Source of the DNA: Flavobacterium sharifuzzamanii | GTDB lineage: Bacteria; Bacteroidota; Bacteroidia; Flavobacteriales; Flavobacteriaceae | NCBI RefSeq assembly: GCF_003254585.1 | Contig: NZ_QJGZ01000033.1 | Span: 62,001 to 126,000, forward strand | Direction of reading: 5' to 3' | DNA: 64,000 nt | Shown: positions 25,076-34,503 of the stretch, one piece after another | How the letters are laid out: each line of letters starts with the position of its first letter | Numbering within the stretch: position 1 is the first letter of the stretch | Position numbers and translations under genes: made by a program | The notes under the pieces: model-generated | Seen by the model: only the letters and a program-made list of their open reading frames with translations | The model's database searches: none | What the model was told of the DNA's origin: nothing

Positions 25076-27085
25076 TTATAACTTAATATTTATAGTATTA
25101 CCATCTTTAATAACCTTAGTGATTACTAACTTTTTCCCATCAGTTATTTTTAATTTTAGATTTTTGCCGGCTCTTTCAACTGTAATATCAAAATCGTGTT
25201 CAAAGGCATGAATCTGTTTTAATTTCATGGTATTCCAAGATTTTGGAAGACGAGGCGTAAAATCAAAACTGTGTAAACCTGTTGGGCGAATACCAAATAA
25301 CCCTTCTGTAAAAATTCGGCAATACAAACCGCTTTCAGCCGAAAGATGACGCTGATCTCCTTCTGGATACGCTTCTACAGGATACGGAACGTGATCTCCC
25401 AGTAAGCGTCGGTCAGAATAATAATGCAAGAAATCAAGCGCTTTATCTGTTTCGCCAGCAGCAAGAACTCCTCTTAAAGCATACAAAGTAGAACGATCCC
25501 AGAATATTTTATCGCCAGCAACACTTGCAAGACCATCTTTTGTCCATAATCTAGGAGAAAATAATGCATCTATAGTTCCGTCTTTTCTATCGTAAATGCC
25601 CATTGTAAGCGGAGTACAAATCCAAGCTCTTAAAACATCATTTTCTTTATAATATTTGTAGGTTTCAAAACCTTCAACTTTAGCTCCAAAATACTTTTCA
25701 ATAGCAGTTCTTAGTTTTTCAGCTTCGGCTTTATATGCTTTAAGTTGCGTTTGGTTTTTTCCTAAAACTTTGCCTAGATAAACAGCAGAATTTAAGGCAT
25801 CATAATACAAAGAAGAAGTATTCAAATTGGCTTTTCCTGCGGGAAGACGTCCTTCAAGTTCATCAGAATCAGACGCAACTACGCCATCAGTATTTATTTT
25901 TCTGTGGCAATATTCTAAGCACCATTCAATTAATGGCCATAATTGTTTTGCTTCATCTGCATTTCCTCTCGAAAGCGCGTAACGTGCAGCTCCATAAGCA
26001 ATCATAGCGCCATCTCCGCGATCTCCTGCGCCAGCCCAAATATCCGTTCCTTCAGCAACAATAGAACTCGGAATAGGTTTGTATTCTTTGTTCATGAATT
26101 TTGCAAACTGAAGATAGGCATTTAACGAAGCTTTATTTCCATACTCATAGCCTAAATAAGGAAAAAATGGTCCAATATATTCCGCCTGATCATTTGCCCA
26201 AATGGCAGCATAATATGATTCTCCGCCTGGACCGTGCATTGGACCGCCTTTGGTTTCAAAAATACTTTCTGCTGCTCTGATTTTCGCGAAAGCAAATTCG
26301 GTATTCAAAACCTGATCTGGTGTTTCCAAAATCAATTTGCTCCATATTTCGCTAATTAATTCTAAACGTTTCGTTTTTTCTTCTTCAGCATTTACAGCAG
26401 GAACTGTTTCGTTTGCTTTAACGCCTGAATAGATAACAGAAAAGCTAACCGATTCATTTGGTTTTAAATTAAAACTTCCATTATTAATAAGATCTGCATG
26501 TATAGTGTAACTGCCTTCAGTTCCTTTTGCTGGATCTGTAGTATAAACCGCATTCGATTTTGGAATTTCTACAATGCAGTTTTTATCAGAGCTGTTTTTA
26601 ATGGTGTAGATTTCATTATAAACCGCTAAAGCTGTAGAAGGAAAAAACTGTCTTGTAAGTTCAAGTTTGTCTGTTTTGCTTTTAACTAGTAATGTTCCGT
26701 TTAATGTTAATGAAACTGTTTTTTCTGCTGGAATTGGTTTATAATTTACTGTCACAAGATCAAAAGCATCCTGAGCAAACTGACGCGTTAAACTTGCATG
26801 CGTATTATTCGGAATGGTTCTCAGCATTGGCCAAACCAAACTGCGTGTAGCATGAAATGAACCATCTGCCGCGACACCATATCTCAGAACGCACGAGATT
26901 CTTTTACCGCTCATTTCGATATGATCATCATGCGGAATTGTATTGTTTATTTGCCAAGAAATCGAACCGTCGGTATTAATTTGCCAACGTTGATCGTTTT
27001 GCGAAAGTGCTGTATTTGTAATAAAGCAGAATGCAATAAGGACAAATAAAAAAGATTTAAGTTTTTTTCTAGAAGATATCTTCAT
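25076..27085 (-). CDS. exported six-hairpin glycosidase, family not assigned
   Basis: 669 residues with a signal peptide ending near NTALSQ. The N-terminal half (about 30-240) is a beta-sandwich; from about 255 there is an (alpha/alpha)6-barrel pattern with aromatic-acidic loops: YYAAIWANDQAEYIGPFFPY, IWAGAGDRGDGAM, DSDELEGRLPAGKANLNTSS, and a C-terminal FTEGLFGIRPTGLHSFDFTP. The fold resembles GH15/GH65/GH78-like enzymes, but I cannot assign a CAZy family or substrate. Acidic residues in the ND, DRGDG and DSDELE loops are candidate catalytic residues. It is the last gene of a SusC-SusD-glycosidase-glycosidase operon, so it probably acts on the glycan imported there, with the divergent GH36 alpha-galactosidase. 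Confidence 0.7.
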   Translation of the reverse strand: MKISSRKKLKSFLFVLIAFCFITNTALSQNDQRWQINTDGSISWQINNTIPHDDHIEMSGKRISCVLRYGVAADGSFHATRSLVWPMLRTIPNNTHASLTRQFAQDAFDLVTVNYKPIPAEKTVSLTLNGTLLVKSKTDKLELTRQFFPSTALAVYNEIYTIKNSSDKNCIVEIPKSNAVYTTDPAKGTEGSYTIHADLINNGSFNLKPNESVSFSVIYSGVKANETVPAVNAEEEKTKRLELISEIWSKLILETPDQVLNTEFAFAKIRAAESIFETKGGPMHGPGGESYYAAIWANDQAEYIGPFFPYLGYEYGNKASLNAYLQFAKFMNKEYKPIPSSIVAEGTDIWAGAGDRGDGAMIAYGAARYALSRGNADEAKQLWPLIEWCLEYCHRKINTDGVVASDSDELEGRLPAGKANLNTSSLYYDALNSAVYLGKVLGKNQTQLKAYKAEAEKLRTAIEKYFGAKVEGFETYKYYKENDVLRAWICTPLTMGIYDRKDGTIDALFSPRLWTKDGLASVAGDKIFWDRSTLYALRGVLAAGETDKALDFLHYYSDRRLLGDHVPYPVEAYPEGDQRHLSAESGLYCRIFTEGLFGIRPTGLHSFDFTPRLPKSWNTMKLKQIHAFEHDFDITVERAGKNLKLKITDGKKLVITKVIKDGNTINIKL

Positions 27086-27140
27086 AGCGTTTAATTTTAA
27101 ATTGTGTCCATTGTATTAGTAGTACATTGGACGAGTTGTT

Positions 27141-28574
27141 TTAGCGAAAGGCTGCCGTTATTTTTTGTCCAGGATTCACACGAATTGTAATAGCAGTGTA
27201 GGGATTTCCCTTGTTGTCCTTTTCATGAATTACGGCAGCTTTTTTATCATTTATAAAAATAGAATTATAATTTCCAGTAAACATAGCTTTCCATTCTATA
27301 AAATTTTCGCCTTTGTTGTGTAGTGTTGTTGTTTGGTTTTTGTGTTGTACAGCTAATGTTGTATGCAACACGGGTAAATTGTCGACCTCAGAAATGCTAT
27401 CTTTTTTTCCTCGATTTACTGTTGTTATTGTTTTTTTTGATGCATTTGGCTCTATTCCCATATAGCCATGTATAATGCCTTCAATTACGCCGTATGAAAC
27501 TTCTGGATATTCTCTTCTTTTGGTTTCAGGGGCTGTTAAATGTAAAATGTATTCATACGCTTTGTCTTCGTAACCATATTTATATAATAAAAAAGGAAGA
27601 TAAGAGGCGTTTTCTACATTGCTTTTGGAAGAAAGAATGTTCTTAATTGTTTTTTCGGTTCTGTCTGTATTTGTTAAAGCATCGAACCATAATAAAAATA
27701 GTTCGCCAAAATCTTTACTGAATTTGCCGTCAGCGGTATAAATGACATTATAAGCCGAAGCATTTTGATCCCACCAGATTTGTTCGATCTGCTCTTGGTA
27801 TTGTACTGCTTTTTTCTCAAAGAAAGCTGCTTTTTCAAATTGCCCTTTTTCTTTTAAAATAGAAGAATAGGTAAGCAAACCGCGATAAATTGCTGCAACT
27901 AGATCAACTCCCATTTTTAGACCTGGAATGCCTTCTGAATAAGAAGCCAGTCCGCGGCATTTATGAAAATCGTCTTTAATATTGAATGGAGCAGGAGAGT
28001 TTACAAATTCGGGTCTTGTTAGTAGAGAATCGGCTTGTAAAACCCAGCGTTCTATATATTCTGTTGAAGATTTTTCGAAGAAATTTTCAAACTCAGGATT
28101 TTTTATATAACCTTCATCACCAGTCCATAAATACAGTCTCCAGCAGGCAAATATGACATCAAAATTGCTGTTAAGATTGTACCAGAATTCTTTGTCGTTT
28201 CTGTAATCTTCGGGAGCAGGTTTTCCATATTTATTGATTTCCCAATAAGAACACCAGTCTTTATTTTCTGAAATGTTTTTAGCAAATAGCGAAAGCATGT
28301 TTTTATTTTCCTTACTCAATCCAAGGATTTCTGCGCCAATGCTCTGATGCGATACGTCTCGCATACAAAATGCAGATCGAGAAGGTAGAGCTGCTTCATA
28401 CCATGGGCCAACAGGATCATTAGAATCTCCTTTATAACTCAATGCCATACTTTTGGCACGCTCGAAAGCTAGTTGAAGTGCAGCATCTGAAGATTTGAAA
28501 GTAACTGTTTCTTGACTAAATGCATTCAAAAAGAAACAGCAATGAGTCAGTAAAACTAAAAAGTGATTTTTCAT
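27141..28574 (-). CDS. exported six-hairpin glycosidase-like protein, family not assigned
   Basis: The ATG at 28574 gives 477 residues starting MKNHFLVLLTHCCFFLNAF, a signal peptide; an upstream in-frame ATG at 28628 would place 18 extra residues before it and is unlikely. The body has a helical-barrel pattern: GDSNDPVGPWYEAALPSRSA, FCMRDVSHQSIGAEILGL, NFDVIFACWRLYLWTGD, and SYGVIEGIIHGYMGIEP. A C-terminal beta domain (about 385-477) follows. The pattern recalls uncharacterised Bacteroidota six-hairpin enzymes, but I cannot assign a CAZy family. It lies 55 bp before the next glycosidase and follows SusD after a hairpin at 28618-28650. Confidence 0.65.
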   Translation of the reverse strand: MKNHFLVLLTHCCFFLNAFSQETVTFKSSDAALQLAFERAKSMALSYKGDSNDPVGPWYEAALPSRSAFCMRDVSHQSIGAEILGLSKENKNMLSLFAKNISENKDWCSYWEINKYGKPAPEDYRNDKEFWYNLNSNFDVIFACWRLYLWTGDEGYIKNPEFENFFEKSSTEYIERWVLQADSLLTRPEFVNSPAPFNIKDDFHKCRGLASYSEGIPGLKMGVDLVAAIYRGLLTYSSILKEKGQFEKAAFFEKKAVQYQEQIEQIWWDQNASAYNVIYTADGKFSKDFGELFLLWFDALTNTDRTEKTIKNILSSKSNVENASYLPFLLYKYGYEDKAYEYILHLTAPETKRREYPEVSYGVIEGIIHGYMGIEPNASKKTITTVNRGKKDSISEVDNLPVLHTTLAVQHKNQTTTLHNKGENFIEWKAMFTGNYNSIFINDKKAAVIHEKDNKGNPYTAITIRVNPGQKITAAFR

Positions 28575-28617
28575 AAAGCTATTTTCGATTTGGATTTTGG
28601 TTTGAATACATTTTAAA

Positions 28618-28650
28618 AGCAAACCCATCGCCCTTAGATGGGTTTGCTTA
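28618..28650 (-). terminator. stem-loop between SusD and the glycosidase genes
   Basis: Arms AGCAAACCCATC and GATGGGTTTGCT around a short loop, with TTTT following on the minus strand. It stands 11 bp after the SusD stop and before the glycosidase start at 28574. Its T-run is short, so partial termination is likely, keeping SusCD expression above that of the enzymes. Confidence 0.6.
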
Positions 28651-28661
28651 ATTGGTTATTG

Positions 28662-30362
28662 TTAATTATAACCTGGGTTCTGGGGTAAACCTGTTCTGTT
28701 AATTTCATCTCTTGGAATAGGTAGCAGATAATGCTGTGGTTTGAAAATCCTTTCCTGAACTTTAGAGTAGGTGTAAGTTTTAGAACCGTCATTGTTTTTG
28801 GTAATAATTACTCCCATTAAAGGTTTATTTTCAGTTTCTTCGGCTATTTTCCAACGACGCACATCGTAGTAACGGAAACCTTCAAGACATAATTCAACTT
28901 GTCTTTCGTTACGAATTTTGTTTTCTAAAGCTGTTCCTGTTAAACCAGTTAACGGATTTGTAATTCCTGCACGCTGTCTTAATAAATTTAAATATTGAAT
29001 AGCAGTTCCTTCATGCCCCAATTTAAATTCTGATTCAGCATAATTAAGATAAATTTCTCCTAAACGTGAAATAATCCAAGCTTTATTAGTCTGTGTTTCA
29101 TTATTGTAATTGTACGTTGTATCGCAATATTTACGGAAAGTATAACGCGTTTTACTAGCATTCCAAGTATCCCATCCTTGAGGAGAATCTAAACCACCTT
29201 CGTAGAACTCAGCTTTATTTGAACTTCCTGCATCGTAGCGATCTTGAAAGAATTCAGGTTTTCCGTAAGCACGTCCGTCGTATACAATATTTTTGTAAAA
29301 ACGTGGATCTCTGTTTACATAAGGTTTTTGAGGATCATAACCCGATGTTGGATCTGTAATGTCTTTTCCATCAGCTGTTCCGTAAGCATCGATATGGCTT
29401 TGGCTTGGAGCAAAATTTGCCCATCCATGAAAACCACTTGGCGAATTAAACATTTCTACTCCATTAAAAGCACTCCATTGTGGGTCTTTACTAGACAAAC
29501 GAGAGAAGATAACTTCTGAATTGTTGGTAGTAAAAAGATCTTCATACTTTTTGTCGTAAAGCGAATACATATTTAAATCCATAACCGCTTTTGCAGCATC
29601 TGATGCTTTTTTCCATTTTGCCAAATCATTAGAAGGATTCCATTGCGGACTTGCTGCATAAAGTAATGTTCTTGATTTTATAGCAAGAGCTGCACCTTTT
29701 GTAACTCTTCCAAGATCTTTAGCTGTTAAAGGAAGTAATTCAGCCGCTTTGTCTAATTCTCCAACAACGAAATCAACACATTGGTCATAAGAACTGCGAT
29801 CTACTTTAAAATTGCTATTTAGTTCAAAAGGTTTAGTAACAAGAGGAACTCCTCCGTAATCACTAATTAATTTGAAATAGGCATAAGCTCTTAAGAAAAG
29901 GACTTCACCTTTTAATCTGTTTCTCCAAGCTTCATCTCCAGGCACGTTATCAATTCGGGACAAAAAGATATTGCAATTTTGAATTGTAGCATAAGTTGGT
30001 TTCCAAGTATTGAAATCTCCTGCGTTGTCTGGAGTAAGAGCACCAGAATTAAGATTCCACACGTCATAATCGTTAAAGTTATTGAAGGCTTCGTCGCAAG
30101 CAGTAGATAAGATCCAGCTTCTGTTTGTTCTATCATTCCAGTTGTGCTGAGTGCTTGGCAATACCGTATAAAGATTATTAGCGAAAGCTTCTGTAAGTTT
30201 TAAGTCATTCCATACATTTTCATCTGTATAAGAATCCAAAGGAGCTTTGTCCAAAGGATCTTCACTACAGGATGTTACAGCAGTAAAGCTGACAAAAAGG
30301 GCAGCCGCAATAACAGCTTTCTTTTTTATATTTATTAGTTTATTGATTTTATAATTTTTCAT
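28662..30362 (-). CDS. SusD/RagB-type surface lipoprotein
   Basis: The ATG at 30362 gives 566 residues; an ATG 30 bp upstream overlaps the end of SusC and is less likely. After a basic leader the lipobox reads VTSC (C32), followed by SEDPLDKAPLDSYTDENVWN, typical of SusD. TPR helices (GEVLFLRAYAYFKLISDYGG) and the C-terminal LEGFRYYDVRRWKIAEE with QHYLLPIPRDEINR are present. It binds substrate on the surface over the SusC channel. The gap from the SusC stop is 19 bp, so one operon. The unusual length before the lipobox (31 residues) may mean a later start, but no better ATG is visible. Confidence 0.93.
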   Translation of the reverse strand: MKNYKINKLINIKKKAVIAAALFVSFTAVTSCSEDPLDKAPLDSYTDENVWNDLKLTEAFANNLYTVLPSTQHNWNDRTNRSWILSTACDEAFNNFNDYDVWNLNSGALTPDNAGDFNTWKPTYATIQNCNIFLSRIDNVPGDEAWRNRLKGEVLFLRAYAYFKLISDYGGVPLVTKPFELNSNFKVDRSSYDQCVDFVVGELDKAAELLPLTAKDLGRVTKGAALAIKSRTLLYAASPQWNPSNDLAKWKKASDAAKAVMDLNMYSLYDKKYEDLFTTNNSEVIFSRLSSKDPQWSAFNGVEMFNSPSGFHGWANFAPSQSHIDAYGTADGKDITDPTSGYDPQKPYVNRDPRFYKNIVYDGRAYGKPEFFQDRYDAGSSNKAEFYEGGLDSPQGWDTWNASKTRYTFRKYCDTTYNYNNETQTNKAWIISRLGEIYLNYAESEFKLGHEGTAIQYLNLLRQRAGITNPLTGLTGTALENKIRNERQVELCLEGFRYYDVRRWKIAEETENKPLMGVIITKNNDGSKTYTYSKVQERIFKPQHYLLPIPRDEINRTGLPQNPGYN

Positions 30363-30381
30363 GTTTTGATCTTTTACCTTG

Positions 30382-33300
30382 TTATAATTCAATGCTTACA
30401 CCGATTCTGTAAATACGGGTTTGTGGATAAATTACACCTGTTCTACTGTTTGTTTCAGGATCTAAATTGTATTGTTTCATGTGGTCAATAGAGAACAAAT
30501 TGGTTCCTCCAGCATAGAATCTCATATTTAGTATTCCGAATCTAGACAGCATTTTTTCAGGTAATGTATAAGAAACCTCTAAAGATTTTAATCTGAAGAA
30601 TGAAGCATCTTTTAACCAAAAGTCTGCATCGATATTGTTTCTAGGATCAGAATCATTGAATGCAACAGGGTATTTAGAATTTGGATTATCTGCAGTGTAT
30701 CTGTCTTCGTACAGCCATCTTGGAGGTGCTACGATAGCTCCTTGAGCTTGTGGTAAAATCATTTGTCTTGCTTTTGCTTGTCCTGTCCAAAGCATGTCTA
30801 CAGAAAAACCTTTGTATTCAGCTCTAATCGGAATACCATAAGCAATTTTTGGCGTTGCAGATTCAGGAATTCTCACTTTATCATTAGAAGTGATGCTTCC
30901 GTCACCGTCAGTATCTTTTACCCAAAGATCACCTGGTTTTGCTCCTTCAAAATGCGGTGAATTGTCAACGTCTGCTTGAGTACGGTAAATTCCATTTGTT
31001 TGATAAACTAACCAAGAATCGATTGCTCTTCCGGTTGATTTTTGCCAAGCTGGAATGTTTGCCGCTTCATCACGAAACAATACTTCACTTTGCGCATAAG
31101 TAAAATTAAAACCAACACTATATTTAAAACTATTGATGCGATCAGCATAATTAATAGACCAATCAGTTCCTCTGTTTACAGTTTTTCCGATATTTTCTTT
31201 TGGAAGCGATAATCCTGTGTACAAAGGCACAGAAGCATTTCTTGCTGCTAAGATGTCAGATCTTTTATTACTGAAATAATCAAAAGTTGCTGTTAATTTA
31301 TTTCCGAAGAAACCAAAATCAAAACCGATGTTTTTAGAGTCTTGAATTTCCCAAGTAATATTTGGGTTAGGAGTAGAAGAAAGATAGATACTGTTGTTTA
31401 ATGTATAGTCTGATCCAAAGTAACTATAAAGTTGCTGATCTGTTGTTAACTGATATCTAGTTAAGAAAAGATATTGATTAAGATATTCTACGCCATTAAT
31501 AGTTTCTCTCAAATCGTCGTTACCCATTCTTCCCCAAGAAGCTCTTATTTTTAGTAAATCAAATCCTTTAATATTGTTTTTGAAGAAAGGTTCTTCAGAA
31601 ATTTTCCAACCTGCACTTACCGAAGGGAACATACCCCAACGAGTTGAAGATGGGAAGTTGAATGATCCGTTGTAGCGAGCAGTAACTTCTGCAAAATATT
31701 TATCGTCAAAATTATAAGCAACTCTTCCAAGGAAACTCTCACGTCCGTCTTGATAAGCGCCACCTGTAGCATTTTGCCCTTTAGTGCTTCCAGTAAAAAT
31801 CTGATCCAATTGATCACTCAATAAATCTCTTCTATAAGCATACGTTTGAGTTTTGTCCATTGTAGTCTGCTCATATCCTACAAAAGCGTTTACAGAGTGT
31901 TTATCGAATTTACGATCGTAGGCAAGTTTTGCGAAATACGTATTTTGATTTGCAATTCGCTCATCTTGCATTACGCTAGTAATACTGGTACTGTTTTTTA
32001 CGTTGTTATAACTATCGTTTGTTTTATCATAAGAATAAGCATCCCAAGGTTTTGTGAATTTCTTTTCGCTACGCACATTATAATCAAATGCAGCATATCC
32101 GCTAAGAGATAATCCTTCAGTTATTCTTGGCAATTTTAATTCAAATCCGATTTTTGGGTTTACAATTAAGTTTATCACGTGATCGTAACCTGCCGATGGC
32201 GAAGACATTAAAATTGGGTTTCTACCATTTGTAATACCCGATGATGGCGAGCCATTTTTCCAATAAGCAGGAATAAAAGGATACATACTAACCGTTTCGT
32301 GCATGATACTTCCAATACTTACTGCTGGATAGTTTCTGTCTTCTTTACGAGTAGCAATATCTAAGTTTACCTTAAAGTTTGAAGTGATATTAACATCAAT
32401 GTTTGATCTTAAATTGAATTGTCTGTATCTCTCGTCACTATATCTAAGATTACTTTCTTGATTTAAATATTGGCCAGAAAAGAAATATTTTACCTGCTCA
32501 TTACCACCATTTACAGAAAGCGAAAGGTTGGCTTGAGGAGCATCTTTTCTGTAAACCTGTTTCATCCAGTCTGTGCTCGTATAATTTGGATCGGTTCCAG
32601 CTTTGTATTTGTCAATCTCTGCCTGAGTGTACGGAAGCGTTGTTCCTTTATGAGCATTAAGTTCGTTGTAATACGTCATGTATTCCCACGAATTAACTCT
32701 TTCGCCCATTCTAGTTAACTGCTGAACACCATAAGATCCATCTACTTTTATAGTTGGTGCACCTACTTTTCCTCTTTTGGTAGTTACCAGAATAACTCCA
32801 TTTGCAGAACGTACTCCATAAATTGCCGCCGATGCATCTTTTAGAACTGTTACAGACTCGATATCATCTGGGTTAATCCTGTTTAAGTCACGGTCAGGAA
32901 TACCATCAACAACTACAAGCGGACTTGTTCCTCCGCCAAAAGAGTTGAATCCTCTAATTAAAAGACTCGAACTGTCATCACCAGGTCTTCCAGAACGGTT
33001 ATTGGCAATTACTCCAGACATACGTCCAGCGATTCCGTTAGAAACGTTTGCAGATGCATTTTGAGTCAAAACGCCTCCTTTAATCGATGCAATTGCTCCC
33101 GTTGTAGAAGCTTTTTTCTGCGTTCCATATCCAACGACAACAACTTCGTTCAATGTTTGATTCTGCTCTTCAAGCTTTACATTTATTGCTTGATCTGCTG
33201 GAACTTCTTTAGTTACAAATCCAGTATAAGAAAAAACAAGAATACTGTTGGAATCTGGAACTTCAATAGTAAAATTACCATCAAAGTCAGTAGTAGCTGT

Positions 33301-33576
33301 AATTTTTGTTCCCTTTACAAGAATATTTACACCAGGAAGTGGTTCTCCTTGTGGACCAGTTACTTTTCCTTTTACCAGTTTTTCTACAAATAATGATGTG
33401 TTTTCAGCTTTTCTTAGAGTTAGATCACTGCTCACCTTAGTAGAGAATTTTGTTTCTTTTGACTCAGCGGCAAAAGAAGTTTGTAAAGTAAGGGCCAGTA
33501 AGGCTCCCGATGTTAGTTTGGTAATCTTCCATGTCTCAGAAGAAAGCCAATCTTTTGTTGGTTTTTGTTTGGTCAT
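30382..33576 (-). CDS. SusC/RagA-type TonB-linked outer membrane transporter
   Basis: 1064 residues. The N-terminus is unusually polar before the signal segment (TKLTSGALLALTLQTSFAAE). A carboxypeptidase-regulatory-like domain (VKGKVTGPQGEPLPGVNILV), a plug with VVVVGYGTQKKASTTGA and SPLVVVDGIPDRDL, and a long barrel ending in RIYRIGVSIEL follow. It is the import channel of the minus-strand glycan locus, paired with the SusD downstream. The neighbouring GH36 gene suggests an alpha-galactose-containing substrate (inference). Its promoter lies in the 927-bp divergent region. Confidence 0.95.
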   Translation of the reverse strand: MTKQKPTKDWLSSETWKITKLTSGALLALTLQTSFAAESKETKFSTKVSSDLTLRKAENTSLFVEKLVKGKVTGPQGEPLPGVNILVKGTKITATTDFDGNFTIEVPDSNSILVFSYTGFVTKEVPADQAINVKLEEQNQTLNEVVVVGYGTQKKASTTGAIASIKGGVLTQNASANVSNGIAGRMSGVIANNRSGRPGDDSSSLLIRGFNSFGGGTSPLVVVDGIPDRDLNRINPDDIESVTVLKDASAAIYGVRSANGVILVTTKRGKVGAPTIKVDGSYGVQQLTRMGERVNSWEYMTYYNELNAHKGTTLPYTQAEIDKYKAGTDPNYTSTDWMKQVYRKDAPQANLSLSVNGGNEQVKYFFSGQYLNQESNLRYSDERYRQFNLRSNIDVNITSNFKVNLDIATRKEDRNYPAVSIGSIMHETVSMYPFIPAYWKNGSPSSGITNGRNPILMSSPSAGYDHVINLIVNPKIGFELKLPRITEGLSLSGYAAFDYNVRSEKKFTKPWDAYSYDKTNDSYNNVKNSTSITSVMQDERIANQNTYFAKLAYDRKFDKHSVNAFVGYEQTTMDKTQTYAYRRDLLSDQLDQIFTGSTKGQNATGGAYQDGRESFLGRVAYNFDDKYFAEVTARYNGSFNFPSSTRWGMFPSVSAGWKISEEPFFKNNIKGFDLLKIRASWGRMGNDDLRETINGVEYLNQYLFLTRYQLTTDQQLYSYFGSDYTLNNSIYLSSTPNPNITWEIQDSKNIGFDFGFFGNKLTATFDYFSNKRSDILAARNASVPLYTGLSLPKENIGKTVNRGTDWSINYADRINSFKYSVGFNFTYAQSEVLFRDEAANIPAWQKSTGRAIDSWLVYQTNGIYRTQADVDNSPHFEGAKPGDLWVKDTDGDGSITSNDKVRIPESATPKIAYGIPIRAEYKGFSVDMLWTGQAKARQMILPQAQGAIVAPPRWLYEDRYTADNPNSKYPVAFNDSDPRNNIDADFWLKDASFFRLKSLEVSYTLPEKMLSRFGILNMRFYAGGTNLFSIDHMKQYNLDPETNSRTGVIYPQTRIYRIGVSIEL

Positions 33577-33705
33577 GTTTCTTAATGGTTTTTGTCAGTT
33601 AGTAATTTATTCTCTCGTGGTCCGTTTTTTTCTTTTTCATTTGGAAAAACAAAATGCGTTGAGCTCCTGCATATTGTTCATGAAAAAAGAGATAAATGTG
33701 AAATC

Positions 33706-33752
33706 CAAATGTATAAATGTTTCTAAGCTGACACATACCAGTACCTACCAGT
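33706..33752 (-). promoter_or_regulatory. -7 box and repeated ACTGGTA motif before SusC
   Basis: On the minus strand TACATTTG (33713-33706) matches TAnnTTTG exactly. About 36 bp further upstream the minus strand reads ACTGGTAGGTACTGGTATG, that is ACTGGTA twice in direct repeat, 10 bp apart. A third ACTGGTATG lies at 34044-34052 on the same strand. The repeat differs from the GGTAATATA motif of the proteolysis genes. Confidence 0.5.
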
Positions 33753-34235
33753 TTTTTGCGATATGTGTAAAAAACATGACTTGTTTAAAATAATATCAAA
33801 AATAAAGTGGATAATATATGCATAAAACTCAAATTTGAAAGATTTGAGTTAATAAATAAGGTTTTTCTTGGTTTTTGCATGAGGTTTTATTTAAAATTTA
33901 TGTCTATAAGCCCGTTTTTTAAAATTGGTTGCAAATTTGAATTGCTGAAATATCAATTTTTATTTTTGAAAGTGGATAATATAGTATCAGATTTTTTTTT
34001 GCTAAATAATTTTAGGCTTTTTGAACGTTTTTCCTCTATTAACCATACCAGTCTGTGTTTTTAAGCTAATATGTAAGAGTAAACTTGTTTATGTTTATTC
34101 GTATTTTACGATTCGGAGCGATTTTTAGGTAATAAAATATCAGAATCGATAAAAACTGATAAAATTTTTATCAAAAGTCTATTTTGTGAAAAAAAACTCT
34201 CTATGCTTTAAAAAAGAAAATCAAAAGGCAAAAAA

Positions 34236-34264
34236 TTGGATTTAATTATATTTTGCTATTTTTG
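34236..34264 (+). promoter_or_regulatory. candidate promoter of the GH36 gene
   Basis: TTG (34236-34238), 18 bp, then TATTTTTG (34257-34264), a match to the Bacteroidota promoter consensus. It would give a leader of about 230 nt before the ATG at 34504. Confidence 0.4.
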
Positions 34265-34503
34265 GATTTCATTTCTTCATAATTAAAAATGGACTGATTA
34301 GAGCTCAACGCCATTTTTCTTATGAATAGCACCAGTTATGTTCCGCTATTGGTGTATTTAAATGAATTTTTTCTCGTGATTTTATTGATAAATGTGAAGC
34401 ACGGAGTTTCAAAAGAAATACAATTCTAATCTGAAAATGATTGTTTTGACTTTTTTTAGAAATCTTCATTAAAAGAACATTCACTATTGTTAATTAAAAT
34501 TTT

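Larger units (their letters stand above)
33577..34503. other. 927-bp divergent regulatory region, no gene
   Basis: The region separates SusC (minus) from GH36 (plus). It holds the SusC -7 box with ACTGGTA repeats, the sequence GATAATATAGTATCAG at 33975-33990 and GGTAATAAAATATCAG at 34128-34143 (both like the GGTAATATA operator but not at the standard 36-bp distance from a -7 box), and a promoter at 34236-34264. Short open frames here are AT-rich and lack any protein-like pattern. Confidence 0.5.

Noticed and set aside
24981..25211. 76-codon open frame over the terminator of the glycan operon
   Set aside because: It crosses the terminator and the 3' end of the glycosidase gene on the other strand; a shadow frame.
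33807..34064. 85-codon open frame in the divergent region
   Set aside because: Composition is what random AT-rich DNA gives (Phe, Leu, Lys), it overlaps regulatory motifs, and shows no protein pattern.
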